Source: Verrucomicrobiota bacterium (lineage in GTDB: Bacteria; Verrucomicrobiota; Verrucomicrobiia; Opitutales; Opitutaceae). Taken from it: a stretch of DNA of 6,965 bases. The number at the start of each line of letters is the position of its first letter. The first letter of the stretch is position 1. Shown here piece after piece: positions 1-4,775 of the stretch. The DNA lies in NCBI GenBank assembly GCA_023433275.1, contig JAEZDN010000161.1, forward strand, positions 1 to 6,965, in the 5' to 3' direction. A program made the position numbers and the translations under genes. The notes under the pieces were generated by a model that searched no databases, had not been told where the DNA came from, and saw only the letters and a program-made list of their open reading frames with translations.

Positions 1-84
1 GCCGGGCTCCACCGGACGCGGGAACAATAGAGGCGCCATGCCGCGACCCAATGGTCGGGCAGGCTCACATGGAGAAGCAGGACC
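1..84 (+). promoter_or_regulatory. Upstream leader of rpsM with a bulged hairpin
   Basis: I see no coding region that can be supported here. A bulged stem-loop lies at 39-61: 39-42 pairs with 58-61, 44-48 (CGACC) pairs with 53-57 (GGTCG), base 43 is bulged and the loop is CAAT. No T-run follows, so it is not a classical intrinsic terminator. It may separate the preceding gene (often adk in related alphaproteobacteria, not visible here) from rpsM, or be a structured leader. The ribosome binding site of rpsM, GGAGAAG at 71-77, lies 7 bases before the start codon. Confidence 0.35.
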
Positions 85-453
85 ATGGCTCGTATAGCCG
101 GTATCAACATTCCGACCAACAAGCGCGTGATCATCGCGCTGCAGTACATCCACGGCATCGGCGCGAAGTTCGCAGCCGAGATCGTCGAGAAGGTGGGCAT
201 CCCGGCCGAGCGCCGCGTTCACCAGCTGACGGATGCCGAGGTTCTGGCCATCCGCGAGACGATCGACCGCGACTACCAGGTCGAGGGCGACCTGCGCCGC
301 GAAGTCTCCATGAACATCAAGCGCCTGATGGACCTGGGCTGCTACCGCGGTCTGCGTCATCGCCGCTCGCTGCCGGTTCGCGGCCAGCGCACCCACACCA
401 ACGCTCGTACCCGCAAGGGTCCGGCGAAGGCCATCGCTGGCAAGAAGAAGTAA
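85..453 (+). CDS. rpsM: 30S ribosomal protein S13
   Basis: This encodes the 122-residue small-subunit protein S13, which sits in the head of the 30S subunit and contacts the P-site tRNA and the 50S subunit. It has the family N-terminus MARIAGINIP, the helical region around YIHGIG (residues 21-26) and the basic tail with RGLRHRRSLPVRGQRTHTNA near residues 89-108, ending in a lysine-rich stretch. The length is normal. The ATG at 85 is chosen because it gives the canonical start and has GGAGAAG at 71-77. It is the first complete gene of the rpsM-rpsK-rpoA run and is presumably cotranscribed with it. Nothing is truncated or unusual. Confidence 0.98.
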   Translation: MARIAGINIPTNKRVIIALQYIHGIGAKFAAEIVEKVGIPAERRVHQLTDAEVLAIRETIDRDYQVEGDLRREVSMNIKRLMDLGCYRGLRHRRSLPVRGQRTHTNARTRKGPAKAIAGKKK

Positions 454-574
454 TTGGTGGATGGTGGCGGTTGGCGCCGGCCGGCGATTGCGCCCGGCCA
501 ATGCCGGTTCGCCACCGTTTACCTGGTTTAGCCGCTGGTGTTACGGCGGCGTCTGAGATCAAGGAAGAAGTCAC
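454..574 (+). promoter_or_regulatory. Structured rpsM-rpsK intergenic leader
   Basis: This 121-base gap holds a long imperfect fold. GGTGGCG at 463-469 pairs perfectly with CGCCACC at 510-516, and inside it TTGG at 471-474 pairs with CCAA at 498-501 around a GC-rich core. Only GTTT follows, so a strong terminator is unlikely. The rpsK ribosome binding site is AAGGAAG at 561-567, 7 bases before its ATG. The fold could be an RNA-processing or translational-control element within the operon; that is inference from the pairing alone. Confidence 0.35.
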
Positions 575-964
575 ATGGCCAAGGAAGCCGCACGCGTCCG
601 TCGTCGCGAACGCAAGAACATCTCGACGGGCGTTGCGCACGTCAATTCGACGTTCAACAACACCATGATCACCATCACCGACGCGCAGGGCAACGCGATT
701 GCCTGGTCGAGCGCCGGCATGATGGGCTTCAAGGGCAGCCGTAAGTCGACCCCGTATGCGGCCCAGGTCGCTGCCGAGGACGCGGGCCGCAAGGCCGCTG
801 AGCACGGCGTGCGTACCCTCGAAGTGGAAGTGAAGGGTCCGGGGTCGGGCCGCGAAAGCGCGCTTCGTGCGCTGCAGGCGGTCGGTTTCCAGATCACGTC
901 GATCCGCGACGTGACCCCGATCCCGCACAACGGCGTGCGCCCGTCCAAGCGCCGCCGCGTTTGA
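575..964 (+). CDS. rpsK: 30S ribosomal protein S11
   Basis: This encodes the 129-residue protein S11 of the 30S platform, which binds 16S rRNA near the mRNA exit path. Family signatures are plain: the basic N-terminus, GVAHVNSTFNNTMITITD at about residues 19-36, the glycine- and lysine-rich GFKGSRKSTPYAAQ, and the conserved C-terminal run TPIPHNGVRPSKRRRV. Length is normal and the start has a good ribosome binding site (AAGGAAG, 561-567). In enterobacteria rpsD follows; here, as is usual in alphaproteobacteria, rpoA comes next. The stop is only five bases before the first repeat of the inserted hairpin pair at 970-1029. Confidence 0.98.
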   Translation: MAKEAARVRRRERKNISTGVAHVNSTFNNTMITITDAQGNAIAWSSAGMMGFKGSRKSTPYAAQVAAEDAGRKAAEHGVRTLEVEVKGPGSGRESALRALQAVGFQITSIRDVTPIPHNGVRPSKRRRV

Positions 965-969
965 TGCGC

Positions 970-1029
970 GGGGACACTCTATTGAGTGTCTCCGCCCCCA
1001 TTTACGGGGACACTCAATAGAGTGTCCCC
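970..1029. repeat. Inverted pair of REP-like hairpins (GGGGACACTC family)
   Basis: Two near-palindromes lie head to head. The first has arms GACACTC (973-979) and GAGTGTC (984-990) around loop TATT. The second has a perfect 10-bp stem, GGGGACACTC (1006-1015) with GAGTGTCCCC (1020-1029), around loop AATA. Bases 970-990 are also the exact reverse complement of 1009-1029, so the pair could fold as one 21-bp stem. This is the architecture of a REP doublet (BIME-like). It sits inside the transcribed rpsK-rpoA gap, and only TTTA is present between the units, so I do not call it a terminator. The core differs from the AGTGCACT repeats further right. Confidence 0.8.
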
Positions 1030-1044
1030 GGGACCACGAAATTC

Positions 1045-1067
1045 GGCGGGCGCATGCGGCGCCCGCC
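1045..1067 (+). promoter_or_regulatory. Perfect hairpin in the rpoA leader
   Basis: GGCGGGCGC at 1045-1053 pairs with GCGCCCGCC at 1059-1067 over 9 bp, with loop ATGCG. It ends nine bases before the rpoA ribosome binding site AAGGGA (1076-1081). There is no following T-run. Its place suggests a role in mRNA stability, processing or rpoA translation; none of this is shown by the sequence. Confidence 0.4.
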
Positions 1068-1086
1068 ATGAGCCCAAGGGAACACC

Positions 1087-2154
1087 ATGGCCGTCAACGC
1101 AAAGAACTGGCAGGAAATGAAGAAGCCCAACGCGCTCGAGAAGAAGACCGCCGGCGACAGCCGCCGCAAGGCGACCTTCGTCGCGGAGCCGCTGGAGCGC
1201 GGCTTCGGCCTGACCCTCGGCAACTCGCTTCGCCGGGTCCTCCTGTCCTCGCTCCAGGGCGCCGCCGTCACCGCGATCAAGATCGAGGGCGTGCTCCATG
1301 AATTCTCCTCGCTCGCCGGCGTGCGCGAGGACGTCACCGACATCGTCCTCAACGTGAAGCAGATCGCGCTGAAGATGGAAGGCGAAGGCCCCAAGCGGCT
1401 GCAGCTGTCGGCGACCGGCCCGGGCGAAGTCACCGCCGGCCAGATCGCCACCACCGGCGACATCGAGGTGATGAACCCGAACCTGGTCATCTGCCACCTC
1501 GACGAGGGCGCGACGCTCAACATGGAGCTGACCGCCGAGACCGGGAAGGGCTATGTCCCCGCGGCGTCCAACCGCCCGGTCGACGCTCCGATCGGCCTGA
1601 TCCCGGTCGACGCCCTGTACAGCCCGGTCCGCCAGGTCAGCTACAAGGTCGAGAACACCCGGGTCGGCCAGGAGCTCGATTACGACAAGCTGACGCTGAC
1701 CATCGAGACCGACGGCACGGTGAGCCCCGAGGACGCGGTCGCCTATGCGGCGCGGATCCTCCAGGACCAGCTCCAGCTGTTCGTCCATTTCGACGATGGG
1801 CTCGCGGTGTCGATGCCGAGCTCCGGGATGGTCGGCGGCGGCATGGGCGCGATGGAGACCGAGGCCGACGCCAACCAGCTCAACCGCTACCTGTTGAAGA
1901 AGGTCGACGAGTTGGAGCTGTCGGTGCGCAGCGCCAACTGCCTCAAGAACGACAACATCATCTATATCGGCGACCTCGTCCAGAAGACCGAGGCCGAGAT
2001 GCTGCGCACTCCGAATTTCGGGCGCAAGAGCCTCAACGAGATCAAGGAAGTCCTTGCCTCGATGGGCCTCCGCCTCGGCATGGACATCCCCGGCTGGCCG
2101 CCCGAGAATATCGAGGAAATGGCCAAGAAGCTCGAGCAGGAGCTGATGGGGTGA
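1087..2154 (+). CDS. rpoA: DNA-directed RNA polymerase alpha subunit
   Basis: This encodes the 355-residue alpha subunit, whose dimer nucleates assembly of RNA polymerase. The N-terminal domain shows the diagnostic LERGFGLTLGNSLRRVLLSS near residues 35-54, then AIKIEGVLHEFSSLAGVRED. A linker around residues 245-268 leads into the C-terminal domain, which begins at about VDELELSVRSANCLKNDNI and contains NFGRKSLNEIKEVL, the helix-hairpin-helix surface that contacts UP-element DNA and activators. It is slightly longer than the 329 residues of E. coli because of an N-terminal extension typical of alphaproteobacteria. The ATG at 1087 has AAGGGA at 1076-1081. The gene is intact. rplQ does not follow; a terminator appears about 90 bases downstream. 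Confidence 0.98.
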   Translation: MAVNAKNWQEMKKPNALEKKTAGDSRRKATFVAEPLERGFGLTLGNSLRRVLLSSLQGAAVTAIKIEGVLHEFSSLAGVREDVTDIVLNVKQIALKMEGEGPKRLQLSATGPGEVTAGQIATTGDIEVMNPNLVICHLDEGATLNMELTAETGKGYVPAASNRPVDAPIGLIPVDALYSPVRQVSYKVENTRVGQELDYDKLTLTIETDGTVSPEDAVAYAARILQDQLQLFVHFDDGLAVSMPSSGMVGGGMGAMETEADANQLNRYLLKKVDELELSVRSANCLKNDNIIYIGDLVQKTEAEMLRTPNFGRKSLNEIKEVLASMGLRLGMDIPGWPPENIEEMAKKLEQELMG

Positions 2155-2163
2155 TGCCGACAA

Positions 2164-2189
2164 GCTAACCGTCCGGGGGGACGGTCAGC
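2164..2189 (+). other. Stem-loop just after rpoA
   Basis: ACCGTCC (2168-2174) pairs with GGACGGT (2179-2185) around a GGGG loop. The stem extends to 2164-2189 with one mismatch. No T-run follows. It may be an mRNA 3'-end stabiliser, or the upstream partner of the terminator at 2245-2279. Confidence 0.4.
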
Positions 2190-2244
2190 CGGCGTCACCA
2201 CGATCCCGGCGCCTAGCCAGGATCGGGCGGGTAACGAACAAAGC

Positions 2245-2279
2245 AAGGGCCGTCCCGCGAGGGGCGGCCCTTTCCTTTT
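2245..2279 (+). terminator. Rho-independent terminator of the rpoA operon
   Basis: AGGGCCGTCCC at 2246-2256 pairs with GGGGCGGCCCT at 2261-2271 (11 bp, one G-U pair) around a GCGA tetraloop. It is followed by TTTCCTTTTG, a T-rich tract. This is a textbook intrinsic terminator on the + strand and marks the present end of the rpsM-rpsK-rpoA transcript. Confidence 0.85.
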
Positions 2280-2305
2280 GCGCAGAGCGCGGCGCCGCAC
2301 GTGCT

Positions 2306-2399
2306 AATTTAGTGCACTCTCACCGTAATCCCGCGCCTGGGAGACAGAGGCAATTAGTGCACTGTCACCGTAATCCTGTCACCGTAATCCTCGTAATCC
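2306..2399 (+). repeat. Two AGTGCACT-family repeats plus tandem fragments
   Basis: Copy A (2306-2331) and copy B (2352-2376) share AGTGCACTGTCACCGTAAT; copy A has C for G after the octamer. AGTGCACT is itself an 8-bp palindrome and the GTCACCGTAATCC tail gives the unit polarity. Directly after copy B the last 14 bases (TGTCACCGTAATCC) recur in tandem at 2377-2390, and a shorter piece, CGTAATCC, at 2392-2399. Both copies point to the right, toward the lower-GC cargo genes. Bases 2352-2374 are an exact reverse complement of 3037-3059. Confidence 0.85.
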
Positions 2400-2792
2400 T
2401 AACGGTAGATCAACTTGTCCACCGCCGTCTGGTCCCAGCACAGACAGCGAATATATGCCGCTCGACTCAATCACCAATGGGATAGCCTGAATAAATCCAG
2501 GCGGGATTATTCCGATTCGTAAACTGTCAAGTTCTCTGCAAACCGATCCGTCAGATCCTAGGAGGGCATCAATCTGCCAAACTCTTTTGTGTTCCTCATC
2601 TTCCAAGATAGCTGTTCGGATACAAGGTGACGCACGAGTGACGCCGTGAATAAAGCTCTTCTTGTGGAATGTTACGATCGTTTCTTCAGCATTTGCTTCC
2701 ACCTTCAGCAACAGCTCATCAGGCTGGCAGGAAGCCAGCAGTAGAGGACTTAGGAAAAGTGCCCAACGCATCCTGAAATGGGCTAACCTCAT
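2379..2792 (-). CDS. Small putative lipoprotein, C-terminus inside a repeat
   Basis: I do not recognise a named family. The 137-residue product starts with a lipoprotein signal: positively charged residues, a hydrophobic run (ALFLSPLLLAS) and a cysteine at residue 22 in an LLASC lipobox. It is therefore probably exported and lipid-anchored. ATG at 2771 (residue 8, MRWALFLS) is an alternative start with a tighter signal peptide. The mature part is about 115 residues, with cysteines at 57 and 85 that could form a disulfide. The last seven or eight residues (LGLRGLR) and the stop are encoded by the tandem repeat fragments, so the original 3' end may have been lost or altered. GC is markedly lower than in the flanking genes (about 43-47 percent in two lines I counted). 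It lies 12 bases downstream of the 2805-3023 gene and is probably cotranscribed with it. Function unknown. Confidence 0.6.
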   Translation of the reverse strand: MRLAHFRMRWALFLSPLLLASCQPDELLLKVEANAEETIVTFHKKSFIHGVTRASPCIRTAILEDEEHKRVWQIDALLGSDGSVCRELDSLRIGIIPPGFIQAIPLVIESSGIYSLSVLGPDGGGQVDLPLGLRGLR

Positions 2793-2804
2793 CTCGATCG
2801 AGTC

Positions 2805-3023
2805 CTACTCTGCGGCAACGCCTCGTTCTTGCGTGAAATGTAGAGGTCTACCGACACCTTCACAAATATCTACCTCGCCAACGACGCATCGCATTGTGTA
2901 AACGATGAAGGCAAGTGTGCCACCGTAGCCAAATCGCGCAACCCGTTCATCGAAAATCCTGTCGGTCAGTGTTGATCCAAACGGTGTCCGCTGACCGGTC
3001 ACGATCACATTCCACAAATTCAT
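2805..3023 (-). CDS. Small hypothetical protein upstream of the lipoprotein
   Basis: This is a 72-residue reading frame starting MNLWNVIVTG and ending TQERGVAAE, with one moderately hydrophobic stretch (YGGTLAFIVYTM, about residues 33-44) and cysteines at about 46 and 54. I recognise no family. Its ATG is 11 bases from the repeat copy at 3034-3059 and no clear ribosome binding site lies in that short space. The gene may therefore be an N-terminally truncated remnant whose 5' end was replaced by the repeat. The stop is 12 bases before the lipoprotein start on the same strand, which suggests a two-gene unit. Both share the lower GC of this stretch, which points to transfer from outside. Confidence 0.4.
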   Translation of the reverse strand: MNLWNVIVTGQRTPFGSTLTDRIFDERVARFGYGGTLAFIVYTMRCVVGEVDICEGVGRPLHFTQERGVAAE

Positions 3024-3033
3024 ATTGATTCTA

Positions 3034-3059
3034 GGAATTACGGTGACAGTGCACTAATT
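3034..3059 (-). repeat. AGTGCACT-family repeat, inverted, right edge of cargo
   Basis: Copy C is in reverse orientation and reads on the minus strand AATTAGTGCACTGTCACCGT and onward. Bases 3037-3059 are the exact 23-base reverse complement of 2352-2374 (copy B), so copies B and C form a perfect inverted repeat around the two lower-GC genes. Confidence 0.85.
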
Positions 3060-3069
3060 TCCGTCCTTC

Positions 3070-3847
3070 GGATTACGGTGACAGTGCACTTTATTCGCTC
3101 CCTGGCCGCCGGCCGCGCTTTGCGGGCAGCAGGTCGCGGCCGGCCTGGCGTTCGAGCCCGGCGATGAAAGCCGCGCTGCCGATCGGCCGCCCCACCGTCT
3201 CCGCGCGCTTGAGGCGCAGCGACATCGCCTCGTCCTCGCCGGCGGCGATCCAGGCGGCGAAATCGGGGTAGCGCTCGAGCACCGGTGCCCGGGCGGTGAC
3301 TCCGTCGTCGGCGCCGCCCAGATGGGCGTGGACGCTCGACCAGCGCCAGCCGCTCGGATCGGCGGCGAGGCGCGCCCGCACCGGGTTCAACGCGACGTTG
3401 CGCAAGGCCGCGCCGAGATGCGCCTCGTCCATCACCACGCAGCCGAAGCGGCCCTGCCAGAAGTGGCCGGTGCGCCGGAGCCGGGCGTGGATGTGGCCGG
3501 CGTAGCGGCGATGAACGGCGGCGAGGGCTCGGCGCAGGCCGTCCGCGTCGGCGGGGACGAGGATGAGGTGGACGTGGTTGGGCATCAGCACCCAGGCCCA
3601 CACCTCGACGCAGGCGGCGCGGCAATGCTCGCCGAGCAGGCGCAGATAGAGCGCGTAATCGGCCTCGCTGAAGAAGGTCTGCGCGCGGCCGTTGCCACGC
3701 TGCGTGACGTGGTGGGGCAGGCCCGGGAAGATGGCGCGGGCGAGACGGGCCATGGCGAGCGAAGGTGCCATGGGGCGGACGGAGGGTCAATTCGGAGGGG
3801 GAATAAAGTGCACTGTCACCGAATTGAAAGTGCACTGTCAACGAATT
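3070..3847 (-). mobile_element. RAYT module bounded by 21-bp perfect inverted repeats
   Basis: The transposase gene is framed by repeat copy D (3070-3096, minus orientation) and copies E (3801-3825) and F (3827-3847), both plus orientation. Bases 3076-3096 and 3801-3821 are exact reverse complements over 21 positions, reading GAATAAAGTGCACTGTCACC plus G from the inside outward. A degenerate piece, GTCACCGAATT at 3856-3866, follows, and TCAATTCGG near 3787-3796 is a further fragment in the opposite direction. The transposase stop codon (TAA, 3093-3091) lies inside the left repeat. RAYT genes are known to be associated with flanking REP palindromes, and this matches. That the enzyme acts on these copies is inferred from their position. 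Confidence 0.8.
3091..3771 (-). CDS. REP-associated tyrosine transposase (RAYT, Y1/HUH)
   Basis: The product is a 226-residue member of the IS200-like transposase superfamily, in the RAYT branch that nicks single-stranded DNA through a tyrosine. Visible signatures are the entry motif FPGLPHHVTQRGNGR (about residues 15-29), the metal-binding HUH motif in MPNHVHLILVP (HVH about 66-68), the tyrosine in HRRYAGHIHARL (about residue 90), the RAYT-typical TGHFWQGRF (about 101-109), and NVALNPVRARL (about 124-134). All catalytic features are present, so the enzyme looks intact. The internal ATG at 3753 (MARLARAIFPG) matches the usual family start better; neither start has a clear ribosome binding site. 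A C-terminal extension of about 70 residues after the catalytic core is rich in Arg and Ala. It is bounded by its own inverted repeats and probably moves or processes them. Confidence 0.93.
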   Translation of the reverse strand: MAPSLAMARLARAIFPGLPHHVTQRGNGRAQTFFSEADYALYLRLLGEHCRAACVEVWAWVLMPNHVHLILVPADADGLRRALAAVHRRYAGHIHARLRRTGHFWQGRFGCVVMDEAHLGAALRNVALNPVRARLAADPSGWRWSSVHAHLGGADDGVTARAPVLERYPDFAAWIAAGEDEAMSLRLKRAETVGRPIGSAAFIAGLERQAGRDLLPAKRGRRPGSE

Positions 3848-3866
3848 TCGAATTCGTCACCGAATT
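3801..3866 (+). repeat. Right-hand AGTGCACT-family repeats upstream of the RAYT
   Basis: Copy E (3801-3825) and copy F (3827-3847) lie in direct order. Both carry AGTGCACTGTCA, then ACCG in E and ACG in F (one substitution), ending in GAATT rather than the GTAAT of the left copies. A 3' fragment, GTCACCGAATT, stands at 3856-3866 after a GAATTTCGAATTC palindrome. The decay from left to right resembles the tandem shortening seen after copy B. Confidence 0.8.
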
Positions 3867-3888
3867 GAACGGGGGCAGAAGAAGGTGG

Positions 3889-3909
3889 ATGCCGGATCAG
3901 GTCCGGCAT
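3889..3909. repeat. Palindromic repeat ATGCCGGA...TCCGGCAT
   Basis: ATGCCGGA (3889-3896) and TCCGGCAT (3902-3909) form a perfect 8-bp stem with loop TCAGG, followed by GACGG. I recall this type of short palindrome as a common dispersed repeat in sphingomonad genomes; that is recall, not a search result. It is unrelated in sequence to the AGTGCACT repeats next to it. Confidence 0.65.
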
Positions 3910-3944
3910 GACGGGTTGGGTGTAACCCTATTGGCACTTTTGGC

Positions 3945-3973
3945 TTGACATCGTGACGCTGATCCGGTAAATG
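3945..3973 (+). promoter_or_regulatory. Possible promoter before the small terminase gene
   Basis: A perfect TTGACA stands at 3945-3950. At the right distance downstream only weak -10 candidates occur (GTAAAT at 3967-3972 or TAAATG at 3968-3973). If used, transcription would start near 3980 and the leader would include the terminator-like hairpin at 3993-4027. The call rests on the -35 box and position only. Confidence 0.25.
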
Positions 3974-3992
3974 GATCGAGGCTGGAGGAGAT

Positions 3993-4027
3993 GGGCCGGG
4001 CGATCTTCGGGTTGCGCCGGCCCTTTT
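3993..4027 (+). terminator. Terminator-like hairpin in the terS leader
   Basis: GGGCCGG (3993-3999) pairs with CCGGCCC (4017-4023), with four further inner pairs possible around one bulge, and TTTT follows at 4024-4027. This has the form of a short intrinsic terminator on the + strand. It stands only 12 bases before the probable terS ATG at 4040 and downstream of the possible promoter, with no recognisable gene between. It could end a short leader transcript (attenuation), or be a relic terminator of a lost gene. Confidence 0.45.
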
Positions 4028-4039
4028 GCGTGGGGCGAC

Positions 4040-4738
4040 ATGGGGACAGCGAAGGAAGCCGCGTGGCGGGCGGGGTTTCTTGCCGCGCTGGCGCGGGGCG
4101 GGAGCGTGAAGGGTGCGGCGCGGGCGGCGGGGGTCGACCGCACCAGTGCCTATGAGGCGCGCAAGCGGGATCCGGACTTTGCGGCGCGGTGGGCGGCGGC
4201 GCTGGCCGAGGGACACGGGCGGCTGGAGCGGGGCGAGACGCCGGCCTTGGCGCGGGACGAGATCGTGCGGTCGTCGCGCCACGGGCGGCCGTGCGTGATG
4301 CGGGCGGGGCCGGGGCGATGGTCGGCGGCGAAGGAGGCCTTGTTCCTGACCGCGCTCGAGGAAGGCGCCAATGTCAGCCGCGCAGCGGAGGCGGCAGACA
4401 TCTCGACGACCGCGCTCTACGCGCGGCGGCGGCGGGAGCCGGCCTTCGCCGAGGCGTGGGCGGCGGCGGTTCGCGGCGGCTATCTCGACGTCGAGGCGCT
4501 GCTGATCGAGAATGCCAAGGCGGTGCTGGGCGGCGCGCCCGCGGAGCGCGAGGCAGGGCGGCTGACCGGCGCGATGAGCGTCGCCGACGCGATCAACATC
4601 CTCAAGCTGCACCGTTCGGCGGTGAAGGGCGGCGCGCCGCAGCGCTACGACTGGCGGACCCAGGAGCCGGACATCGAGGAGGTGCGGGCCGAGGTGTTGC
4701 GGAAAGTGGCCGCGATTGAGCGGGCGCGGCGGGGGTGA
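4040..4738 (+). CDS. Small-terminase-like protein with tandem HTH (GTA gp1-like)
   Basis: This 232-residue protein is most likely the DNA-recognition (TerS-like) partner of the large terminase downstream. It has two similar helix-turn-helix modules: residues about 13-55 (FLAALARGGSVKGAARAAGV ... DPDFAARW) and about 102-145 (FLTALEEGANVSRAAEAADI ... EPAFAEAW). Each ends in an acidic/aromatic helix. The C-terminal part (about 150-232) is helical, with NILKLHRSAV, as in sphingomonad proteins preceding GTA-type terL. The usual form as I recall it has one such module, so the N-terminal one looks like a duplication. The ATG at 4040 (MGTAKEAAW) is preferred; a longer frame opens at 3971 but runs through the terminator-like hairpin. 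The ribosome binding site is weak (GGGG at 4032-4035). The identification comes from context and HTH pattern, not from a catalytic motif. Confidence 0.65.
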   Translation: MGTAKEAAWRAGFLAALARGGSVKGAARAAGVDRTSAYEARKRDPDFAARWAAALAEGHGRLERGETPALARDEIVRSSRHGRPCVMRAGPGRWSAAKEALFLTALEEGANVSRAAEAADISTTALYARRRREPAFAEAWAAAVRGGYLDVEALLIENAKAVLGGAPAEREAGRLTGAMSVADAINILKLHRSAVKGGAPQRYDWRTQEPDIEEVRAEVLRKVAAIERARRG

Positions 4739-4767
4739 GTGTCCGCTTTGGGTGGAAAGCGGACATT
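4738..4767. repeat. TGTCCGC hairpin repeat, left copy
   Basis: TGTCCGCTTT (4740-4749) and AAAGCGGACA (4756-4765) form a perfect 10-bp stem around GGGTGG. It starts directly at the terS stop codon (TGA, 4736-4738). A diverged copy in the same orientation lies at 5111-5140, on the other side of the zinc-ribbon gene. Confidence 0.75.
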
Positions 4768-4775
4768 GGCGTTTG

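Noticed and set aside
1..30. C-terminal end of an upstream gene stopping at TAG 28-30
   Set aside because: Only nine codons would be visible and they match nothing I recognise; a chance stop is as likely.
970..1029. Transcription terminator between rpsK and rpoA
   Set aside because: The stems are strong but followed by CCGGGACC, not a T-run, and rpoA must be expressed from this operon or an undetected promoter.
979..2163. Long minus-strand frame opposite rpoA
   Set aside because: RpoA on the + strand is unmistakable; the antisense translation is His/Leu/Asp/Val-rich with no family resemblance.
2306..3866. CRISPR array
   Set aside because: The AGTGCACT copies are few, occur in both orientations and are separated by irregular distances and whole genes; no unit-length spacers and no cas genes.
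3322..3948. Long open frame on the + strand opposite the RAYT
   Set aside because: It is the antisense shadow of a clear transposase with intact HUH and tyrosine motifs, and it runs through the repeats; high GC keeps such frames open.
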